Positions 16,442 to 22,412 of a DNA stretch of 22,412 nt are shown in pieces; the first letter of the stretch is position 1; every line of letters starts with the position of its first letter. Below the pieces are notes generated by a model. That model had not been told where the DNA came from. It did no database searches and saw only the letters and a program-made list of their open reading frames with translations. The stretch covers positions 1 through 22,412 of the forward strand of contig CAYMST010000054.1 in assembly GCA_964393115.1 (NCBI GenBank). The letters run 5' to 3'. The stretch comes from CAYMST01 sp964393115 (GTDB taxonomy: Bacteria > Bacteroidota > Bacteroidia > Cytophagales > Cyclobacteriaceae). Made by a program: the position numbers and the translations under genes.

Positions 16442-17241
16442 TTCCCAAATGCTTTTGTCAGATTTATGCTGTGCGATATGCCCAGCAATGATGTCTCGCC
16501 AAGGGCGTAGTCAAAGACGTATCCTTTCCACTTGATGCCAAAACCAACTGATCCTAAATAGGGGTCAGGTCTAAAACCTGCTCGAAAAATTAGCTTATTT
16601 TCTATGGTGTAAGTGGCTCCCGTTGCCCAATGAACAGGGGTGTCTATGCCTTTCTCAAGCTCAATGAGTAAACTGAATGAGTCAAACGGAACATATTTTA
16701 GGCCCGATTTGGCAATACTTCGTTGTTGGATTCGATCTTCCATTGTGGATAAGCCAATATTGTAAATGACCGTTCCTAAGTAAATTTTTGGGCTGATTTG
16801 AGCCGTGACGCCGAGATTAGTAGATATATGCGTTTCACGTCGCCCTAACTCATCGGATATTTGGTCTGTTGTCACAGTACCACCAATGGCGATGACACCT
16901 ATTTCCTTGCCGGTTCCTAATGCAATAGACTGCTCACTGTAGAGTTCTGACCCAAACTGTCGTATACCAAGCCCGATATGCATGTTTGAGAGTGTATATA
17001 CCCCAGAAATATAGTTGGTACTGAGTTCCTTCAGACCATATCGCCAAACATAACCAGCAGAGGCTTCTGTGTTTTGATTGGGTATTTTTGCCGGATTATT
17101 AAAGACAGGGTGCGAAGTAACCGATATACTAGTGATTCTCGCTAGAGCATCAACTTCAGCTCCCGTGTATGGAGAAATGGACTGCGAAAGTAGACGACTA
17201 CAAATAGCCATCATGTACAAGGTTAATACATGCGTTTTCAT
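16438..17241 (-). CDS. PorV/PorQ-like outer-membrane beta-barrel protein
   Basis: 267 residues from the ATG at 17241. I prefer this to the longer frame starting at 17259 because it starts a proper signal peptide (MKTHVLTLYMMAICSRLLSQ). The mature part has an early NPAKIP motif, then repeated Gly-rich strands (SAGYVWRYGLKEL, MHIGLGIRQFGSELYSEQ, IGVIAIGGTV, KIYLGTVIYNIGLS, LIFRAGFRPDPYLGSVGFGIKW) and ends in HSINLTKAFGK. The layout resembles the FadL/PorV-type 14-stranded barrels used in or near T9SS. This is resemblance by eye, so membership is uncertain. It is the first gene of a two-gene unit with the helix-hairpin-helix barrel protein, with a 4-base ATGA overlap, and the two products probably act together. 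Confidence 0.7.
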   Translation of the reverse strand: MKTHVLTLYMMAICSRLLSQSISPYTGAEVDALARITSISVTSHPVFNNPAKIPNQNTEASAGYVWRYGLKELSTNYISGVYTLSNMHIGLGIRQFGSELYSEQSIALGTGKEIGVIAIGGTVTTDQISDELGRRETHISTNLGVTAQISPKIYLGTVIYNIGLSTMEDRIQQRSIAKSGLKYVPFDSFSLLIELEKGIDTPVHWATGATYTIENKLIFRAGFRPDPYLGSVGFGIKWKGYVFDYALGETSLLGISHSINLTKAFGK

Positions 17242-17300
17242 ACGATTCAGCTGACACAAGATTCAAGGACATCGAGTGCCAAATAGTGTTTAATGGTTGG

Positions 17301-17332
17301 GTTGGCAATATAATAAAGGAGCGTTAGTTTTG
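17301..17332 (+). promoter_or_regulatory. Candidate Bacteroidota-type promoter for the MORN-repeat gene
   Basis: GTTG (17301-17304), a 20-base spacer and TAGTTTTG (17325-17332) match the Bacteroidota TTG/TAnnTTTG arrangement with its usual spacing. They lie 42 bases before the ATG at 17374. The region is a divergent intergenic of about 130 bases, so the opposite-strand promoter must be close. Confidence 0.4.
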
Positions 17333-17373
17333 ATAGTAATAGGGATAAGGATTAACAGGAAATACATTGTGAA

Positions 17374-17964
17374 ATGAGGTTTAGTGCTCTTTTGGTACCG
17401 GTTTTTATTGGTTTTTTCGTGACATCCGTTAGTGCTCAGGAAGTGAAACTGGACACCATAACGAAGTACTCGAATGGACATATTCAATCAACAGGTACTT
17501 ATATGAATGGGGTAAAGTTTGGAAAATGGATACATTATTTTCCTAATGGTAACTTGATGTCCGAAGAACATTATCAAAGCGGTAAACTTAGCGGGAAAAC
17601 GCTCTATTATCATCCAAATGGTAGTCTTTCCGGGGTTGAAATCTGGGAAGGTGACTTACTACAAGATTCAGCAAAATACTATCATGAGAATGGAGTGCTT
17701 AAAAAAGAAGGTCTTTTTAACAATAACCTCTATTCTGGAACTTGGAGGTTTTATTACTCAAATAAAAAATTAAAGCGGACCATTAACTACCGAGAGGGTT
17801 TGCCTGATGGTAAAGCGTTCTTCTACCATGAAAATGGGCGGATACATCAAAGTGGTCATTATAAGGATGGAAAGGAAAATGGAAAATGGCTTTTCTACAA
17901 CAAACGCGGAAAATTGATTTACGAAACCATATACAAAGAAGGAAAAGAGGTGGAAACGCCTTAA
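17374..17964 (+). CDS. Exported MORN-repeat (YwqK-type) protein
   Basis: 196 residues. Residues 1-21 form a signal peptide (ending VSA|Q). About seven MORN-like repeats of 20-23 residues follow, each of the form Y-x2-G-x4-G-x-W-x2-Y-x2-NG-x-L. Examples are GVKFGKWIHYFPNGNLMSEE, GKLSGKTLYYHPNGSLSGVE, LYSGTWRFYYSNKKLKR, GLPDGKAFFYHENGRIHQSG and GKENGKWLFYNKRGKLIYE. Database pipelines often label such proteins as toxin-antitoxin YwqK family antitoxins, but no toxin gene is adjacent and the signal peptide argues for an envelope location. The true role is unknown. Its stop codon overlaps that of the opposite Omp85 gene within TTAA. Confidence 0.8.
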   Translation: MRFSALLVPVFIGFFVTSVSAQEVKLDTITKYSNGHIQSTGTYMNGVKFGKWIHYFPNGNLMSEEHYQSGKLSGKTLYYHPNGSLSGVEIWEGDLLQDSAKYYHENGVLKKEGLFNNNLYSGTWRFYYSNKKLKRTINYREGLPDGKAFFYHENGRIHQSGHYKDGKENGKWLFYNKRGKLIYETIYKEGKEVETP

Positions 17965-19439
17965 AGTCCGGACTTTATGTTAAAAGTGAAGATTAGGTTC
18001 TTGCCAATATTGCTAGTGGCGTTGGGACTAGCATTGTTATAGGCAAGTTCAAAACGAAATATACGATCATAATAGGTTAGGAAATCTATACCTACCCCTG
18101 TACTGTATAGGAATTTATCGGCCAATCTTGAGCTCTCTTCGTTGTTATCATAGTTTTTAACATAACCAAGGTCGAAAAATGTTTTAAGATAAATAGCGAG
18201 TGGTACCTTGCTAAATTTCTTTAGTTTTTCCATTTGTGGAATTTGAATGGTTCTATTGAAAATATTTTTCTTCAATTCAGTCTTTTGAATAAATTGTATG
18301 GGCCCTTCTACGACATATTTGTCAAATCCCCGCAATAAGTTTCGAAGCCCTCCAAGTGAAGAGTAATTAATATATCCCTGGTCAAACGGTCCACTTGCCA
18401 TAAATCTCGTGTTGGTACCGAAATAATAATTGTTTTTGAGAGGTTTGAAATACTTGTAATTGGCATTAACCATACTTAAACCAAACCCATTTGTAAGTCC
18501 TAGTCCAAAGTTTTGTAGAAAAATATTAAAGTCGTAGCCTTTTAAAGGATAGGCACTATAGTCCCTTTTGTCAACTTGAAATAGGTATGAAGCGAAAAGA
18601 TAACTCAGTCTGTTTCTGTTCCAGTTTTCTTCGGCCCGGTCTTGCAGTGTCGACAGCGAATAGAGATGGTCTTCATTTTTAAGTAGAAGAGAGTCATGAG
18701 CCATATATACCCTATGCCCAAAAGTGAAATGGTGAAACTTATAAAACCCTTGCCGTTTCCTTAGTGTAACACTGTTGTTTAGTGATGTCAGCATTATGGT
18801 TTCCTTATGCCTATTGGCCACGCGAACGTGCTGATCCGTTATCGTGTCAAGTGTTTTAAACTCTTGGAAGGAAAAAGAGTATTTGATTCCAAAATCTTGA
18901 TTCTTATTGATGTATGGAATCGAATACTCCAATCTGTAGTCATTCGAAAAGCCAAATTGTGCAGATAGTTTGAGTTTTTCCCCTCGTCCACGAAAGTTGT
19001 CATGTGCAAGACCGGCACCTATATTTATCCTGGTTAGGTCACGGTTTCTCCCCTCATCTGGACTCCACCAAGAGGCTAAATTGGAGTCAACTGGGCGTAG
19101 AATTATAGAGGGCCATAGGTACCATCGTTCTTCCACTTCAACTAAAATATGGAGAAGGGAATCTGATATTTCCATGGGTTCTAAACGCACCTGATTGAAC
19201 AGTTTGGTGTTCATAATGCGTGTCTTATTCACTTCTAGGGTTTTATTAAGGTCCTTACCCGCGATATCGTCACCAGCTTTGAATGATAGCTCACGCGTGA
19301 TAATCGAAGTTTTAGTAACCTTGTTACCTACAAAGTGAATTTTTTCAATGCGATAGTTGTGAAGGGTGTCAATGTGCTGAGCACTTACGGCACTGGTATA
19401 AAACAAAAATACTGCTAGCAGTATCCAAAAATTCTTCAA
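17961..19439 (-). CDS. Omp85/BamA-like surface antigen with one POTRA domain
   Basis: About 492 residues from a TTG start at 19439. I prefer this because GGAGAGG lies 7 bases upstream and it yields a clean signal peptide (KNFWILLAVFLFYTSAVSA). In-frame ATG alternatives at 19472 and 19505 would add 11 and 22 residues. Residues about 28-110 form a POTRA domain (YRIEKIHFVGNKVTKTSII...FNQVRLEPMEISDSLLHILVEVEERW). A barrel follows, with the GLRNLLRGFDKY segment near residue 370, which fits the conserved (V/L)RG(F/Y) loop-6 motif of Omp85 proteins, and a final strand NLIFTFNIKSGL. Omp85 proteins insert or export outer-membrane proteins. With a single POTRA it is more likely an accessory, TamA- or patatin-type, paralogue than the essential BamA. 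Substrate unknown. Confidence 0.8.
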   Translation of the reverse strand: MKNFWILLAVFLFYTSAVSAQHIDTLHNYRIEKIHFVGNKVTKTSIITRELSFKAGDDIAGKDLNKTLEVNKTRIMNTKLFNQVRLEPMEISDSLLHILVEVEERWYLWPSIILRPVDSNLASWWSPDEGRNRDLTRINIGAGLAHDNFRGRGEKLKLSAQFGFSNDYRLEYSIPYINKNQDFGIKYSFSFQEFKTLDTITDQHVRVANRHKETIMLTSLNNSVTLRKRQGFYKFHHFTFGHRVYMAHDSLLLKNEDHLYSLSTLQDRAEENWNRNRLSYLFASYLFQVDKRDYSAYPLKGYDFNIFLQNFGLGLTNGFGLSMVNANYKYFKPLKNNYYFGTNTRFMASGPFDQGYINYSSLGGLRNLLRGFDKYVVEGPIQFIQKTELKKNIFNRTIQIPQMEKLKKFSKVPLAIYLKTFFDLGYVKNYDNNEESSRLADKFLYSTGVGIDFLTYYDRIFRFELAYNNASPNATSNIGKNLIFTFNIKSGL

Positions 19440-19505
19440 AATATTACCTCTCCTCACTTTAAGCCATTGCATCGCTAACGAAAATACCCCGTTTATAGTC
19501 TGCAA

Positions 19506-19841
19506 AAGTCTATAATTTTATTGGTTATTACACGCATTGGTATGACTGGTAGCAAAAAAGAAGTGAACTCATAAGTAAAGTCGGGTTTATAGTGGCTTAT
19601 TAAAGGTTTACCAGCTTAGCACAGTTTCTATTGATCCAGCGGCTTGACGCATTCAAACTACTTGACCGGGATATGCTTGTATGGCTATACGCAAATATGG
19701 GCTAAAAGGATTTTTATATGGAACCCATAAGGTGATTACACAAAAAAGTTGATTTGAAGGACTTATTGCTAGATTTTACATCAACTTGTAAAATAGACTT
19801 TATATAATAGTTTGAAAGTCTATGGTGAAGAAAGGTTCTGA
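19506..19841. other. Intergenic region between nadE and the Omp85 gene
   Basis: About 340 AT-rich bases with no convincing gene. It contains an AAGTTGAT/ATCAACTT inverted repeat (19746-19753 with 19780-19787) and the nadE-proximal hairpin at 19793-19823. The rest presumably holds the promoter of the Omp85 gene; no clear boxes were found. Confidence 0.4.
19793..19823 (-). terminator. Candidate terminator downstream of nadE
   Basis: ATAGACTTT (19793-19801) pairs perfectly with AAAGTCTAT (19815-19823) across a 13-base loop. On the minus strand the stem is followed by TTTTAC, and it lies about 20 bases after the nadE stop. The stem is AT-rich, so strength is uncertain. Confidence 0.5.
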
Positions 19842-21665
19842 CTATGATGATCCTATATTTTGGCTTTCGCTAAGCTTGTCAAACCCTCCAGACAGTATGG
19901 GGAAGCGACACCAAGACCTCGGATCAACGTTGAAGTCATCCAGCTGAAAAGCAGGCGCGATGCGCTCTCGCTTCCATTGATTACGAGTCCATAACCTGAA
20001 AAACTTATCAATGGCCAATTGAAGTTCATTTTCTGAGAGGCTAAGATTTTGTGCAGCCAACAGTTCGAGTACCTGCTCTGGAGATTTCCATTCTTTAATA
20101 GCCAATCGCTCAATTTTGACCATCAGATCGTAAGGCATTAAGTCTTTTTCGTCTTTTTGTTCCATTTCGGAAGGCCTTAATTCTGCAGTTGGTTCCATGT
20201 TATTGACAAACCTCAAAGCCGTATAACCCAGTTTTTGCTCGGCATAAACAAGCCACTTCTTGATAAAGTCCTTATCAACACCAGCAATAGGGGCTATGCT
20301 TCCAGAAGTGTCACCATCCATAGTGGCATAACCAACATCTCCTTCACTACGGTTAGAAGTGGTCAGCAAAAGGCAGTTTTTTATGTTCGTCAGCATCCAT
20401 ATAATAGGAGATCTGGTACGTGCTTGAATATTTTGTAAGGCTATATCATCTTCTTGCCAAGATAATTTCCGGTTTAGGACGGTCTCCATGATTTCACGGT
20501 AGCCATTAACCTCTTTGTCTACGCTCCAGTGATAGAAAATAGCATCAATAGATTTGGCAAGTTGTTGTGCAGAGTTAAACGTTTCTTCGCTGGAGTTGCG
20601 TGTTCCCTGGTATGCTGTATGCAATAACGGGCTATTAAGGGATAATCCAATCTTATTCCAAAATGCATCTTCACCCAATTCTGATACTGCTAAGCGCTTC
20701 ATTTCAGCGACCATTACTGCAATGGTAGATGAGTCAGCCCCGCCGCTAAGTGATAGGACGAAACCTCCAGATCGACTTTTTCTGAGATAATCAAATAATC
20801 CTAAAGCAGAGGCCCTCGGGAACTCATCATATTTGTCTTGAGAATCGAGAAGCCCAACGTGATCAGAGTTAGACGGAGTTTGAAAATCTATGTTCAGCGC
20901 CAACATCTGCACGTCTTTAAAAGACAAGCGATGTTGATACCCTTTAAGTACTCCTTTTTGAGCTACAATGATATCCCCGTCGTATATCATTTTTCCCGCC
21001 TCATTGCCCAGAAGGTTGGTATACAAGTACACGCACTTATATTTCTCTGAGCTCTTGACGACGAGTTCTTCGCGATATTTAGCTTTTCCAAATGCAAAAT
21101 GACTGGCACTAGGATTAAGAATTAAGTCTACTTTGCCAAGATGATCCACTGGACGCTCCTCCTTCCAGGCATCTTCACAAATCTCAAATCCTATATCAAT
21201 TCCCTTATAGTCGATTTTAAGCTGGCCAATTGGATAGCTAGCACCACTCAGTTCATAATTATTGATGATCTCAAGCGGCCATGATGAGAACCATCTTGGC
21301 TCATAATGAACCCCCTCTTTTGCTAAATGATGTTTTACATAGAAACCCTTTATCTCAGTATCCTGAATAATGCATGTTGCATTGTAGCGCTTATTATCGT
21401 GTAGCAAAGGAAGCCCTACACAAACAAGAATGTCATGACAGAGAGGGAGCAATTGTGTTAGCTCAGATATAGCACGTTCATATATCCATGAGGATAAAAA
21501 TACATCTTCGCAGCCATAGCCCGTTATGCATAGCTCAGGAAGACATAAAATATCAACTTTGTCCTCCTGTGCCAGTTTTATGGCTTTTATGATGTTTTGG
21601 TAATTTGATTTCCAATCAAGAGGAGTTTGATTGAGTGCGGCTCCTGCTAACTTCAAAGAAGTCAT
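19842..21665 (-). CDS. nadE: Glutamine-dependent NAD+ synthase
   Basis: 607 residues. It makes NAD+ from nicotinate adenine dinucleotide (NaAD), ATP and glutamine in the cytoplasm. The N-terminal nitrilase-type amidase domain (about 1-270) carries the Glu-Lys-Cys triad: E44 in CLPEL, K111 in YVKHHL and C163 in FEICED, numbered from the ATG. The C-terminal synthetase domain has the ATP-pyrophosphatase loop SGGADSS (about 307-313), plus LLLTTSNRSEGDVGYATMDGDTSG, a hallmark of the family, and ELRPSE. The ATG at 21665 lies two bases after the rnc stop; a GTG at 21668 overlaps that stop and is a possible alternative. The arrangement TAGTGATG implies translational coupling with rnc. The length is near the usual range for the two-domain enzymes. 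Confidence 0.95.
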   Translation of the reverse strand: MTSLKLAGAALNQTPLDWKSNYQNIIKAIKLAQEDKVDILCLPELCITGYGCEDVFLSSWIYERAISELTQLLPLCHDILVCVGLPLLHDNKRYNATCIIQDTEIKGFYVKHHLAKEGVHYEPRWFSSWPLEIINNYELSGASYPIGQLKIDYKGIDIGFEICEDAWKEERPVDHLGKVDLILNPSASHFAFGKAKYREELVVKSSEKYKCVYLYTNLLGNEAGKMIYDGDIIVAQKGVLKGYQHRLSFKDVQMLALNIDFQTPSNSDHVGLLDSQDKYDEFPRASALGLFDYLRKSRSGGFVLSLSGGADSSTIAVMVAEMKRLAVSELGEDAFWNKIGLSLNSPLLHTAYQGTRNSSEETFNSAQQLAKSIDAIFYHWSVDKEVNGYREIMETVLNRKLSWQEDDIALQNIQARTRSPIIWMLTNIKNCLLLTTSNRSEGDVGYATMDGDTSGSIAPIAGVDKDFIKKWLVYAEQKLGYTALRFVNNMEPTAELRPSEMEQKDEKDLMPYDLMVKIERLAIKEWKSPEQVLELLAAQNLSLSENELQLAIDKFFRLWTRNQWKRERIAPAFQLDDFNVDPRSWCRFPILSGGFDKLSESQNIGSS

Positions 21666-21667
21666 CA

Positions 21668-22408
21668 CTAGTAAATTTTTAGAACTTCACAGGACTTATG
21701 TGCAGCATCTTGCTCTGCTTTTTTCTTACTCAGTCCGTAGCCTTTACTGATTTCAGCATCATCAATAAAAAGCACCGCTGTAAACTGCTTGATATGTTTA
21801 TTTGATTCTTCTGAAATTTCGAAACGGATGGTCTTGTTTTCTTTCTGTGACCACTCAATAATTTTACTCTTGAAATTCGTATCGTTATTTACGATTTCAT
21901 TGATGTCGAAGTGTGGGTTGATGAGTTTGTTAATGATGAACCGTTTGGTTGGCTGCAGTCCCTTGTCTAAATAGATAGCACCAATTAAAGCCTCTAAAGC
22001 ATCACCGTAAATGGACTTATGAGATAATGAACCTTTGTAAGACTTGTCAAAGATAACTAATTCCTTAAGCCCTATTTTTTTGGCGAGTCTATTTAGGACC
22101 TCCCGATTTACAATTCTGGCCCTTACCTCAGTTAAAAAACCTTCGTCTTTATAAGGGAATTTAGTAAATAAATACTCGGCGACCACCAAACCCAGCACCG
22201 CATCTCCTAAGTACTCGAGACGCTCATTAGATTCTTTAAATCCTTGTGCGTTAACGACCGACATTGAGCTATGTCTCATGGCCAATGTGTAGAGCCGAAT
22301 ATTTCCCGGACTCCTCCCAACAATTAACCGAATGGACTTAGCTAATTCTAAAGACTGTTTATCTTTTGGCTTTATGGCGTATATGAATCTCCTAAGGAAG
22401 GAAACCAC
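21668..22408 (-). CDS. rnc: Ribonuclease III
   Basis: 246 residues from the GTG at 22408. The frame stays open to the window edge, so a start further upstream cannot be excluded. It cleaves double-stranded RNA, including rRNA precursors. The signature NERLEYLGDAVLG (61-73) supplies E62, E65 and D69, and GDALEALIGAIYLD (135-148) supplies D136 and E139, all expected for metal-dependent catalysis. A double-stranded RNA-binding domain covers about 178-245 (FKSKIIEWSQKEN...YGLSKKKAEQDAAHKSCEVL). The N terminus (VSFLRRF) and overall length fit Bacteroidota enzymes. The gene is upstream of and coupled to nadE. A TAG just before the GTG in another frame (22408-22410) might be the stop of an upstream gene such as fabF, which often precedes rnc, but that gene is outside the window. 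Confidence 0.93.
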   Translation of the reverse strand: MVSFLRRFIYAIKPKDKQSLELAKSIRLIVGRSPGNIRLYTLAMRHSSMSVVNAQGFKESNERLEYLGDAVLGLVVAEYLFTKFPYKDEGFLTEVRARIVNREVLNRLAKKIGLKELVIFDKSYKGSLSHKSIYGDALEALIGAIYLDKGLQPTKRFIINKLINPHFDINEIVNNDTNFKSKIIEWSQKENKTIRFEISEESNKHIKQFTAVLFIDDAEISKGYGLSKKKAEQDAAHKSCEVLKIY

Positions 22409-22412
22409 TAGC

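Noticed and set aside
17374..17964. Toxin-antitoxin system call for the MORN-repeat protein
   Set aside because: The common database name implies an antitoxin, but the protein has a signal peptide and no toxin-like neighbour.

Overview
This window is a chromosomal stretch of a Bacteroidota bacterium, most likely a Cytophagales-type marine or soil species. The evidence is an RHS/YD-repeat protein with a Sec signal peptide, a type IX secretion (T9SS) C-terminal sorting domain, a DUF3078 barrel, a large family of signal-peptide-bearing outer-membrane beta-barrels, and a candidate promoter of the Bacteroidota TTG/TAnnTTTG type. No rRNA, tRNA, CRISPR array, transposase or integrase was seen.

Layout. 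(1) Positions 2-8574 hold one giant RHS-like surface or toxin-delivery protein of 2749 residues, followed with a one-base stop/start overlap by a small membrane protein that is a candidate immunity gene. The giant protein has three tandem N-terminal modules of about 450 residues containing Ig-like motifs, a YD-repeat shell, an RHS core split by an insert of about 225 residues, and an unrecognised C-terminal tip of about 185 residues. (2) Positions 8575-9653 have no convincing gene but are full of duplicated hairpins and inverted and direct repeats, the most unusual non-coding region here. (3) Positions 9654-10748 encode a T9SS-sorted surface protein. (4) Positions 10952-12128 (minus strand) hold a TPR protein and a YHS-domain protein. 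(5) Positions 12626-14075 hold a DUF3078 barrel and a membrane-anchored SRPBCC-like protein, convergent on a perfect 34-bp palindrome. (6) Positions 14378-17241 (minus) are a translationally coupled pair: a PorV-like barrel and a barrel-like protein with an N-terminal ComEA-type helix-hairpin-helix domain. (7) A MORN-repeat protein (17374-17964) and an Omp85/BamA-like protein (17961-19439, minus) converge with overlapping stop codons. (8) At the right edge is a housekeeping pair on the minus strand, ribonuclease III (rnc) and glutamine-dependent NAD+ synthase (nadE).

Most of the window encodes cell-envelope or exported proteins; the only clearly cytoplasmic genes are rnc and nadE. The strongest leads for something undescribed are the RHS locus (modules, tip, candidate immunity partner) and the repeated hairpin units just downstream of it. 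All functional calls come from reading the sequence by eye; no database search was run.
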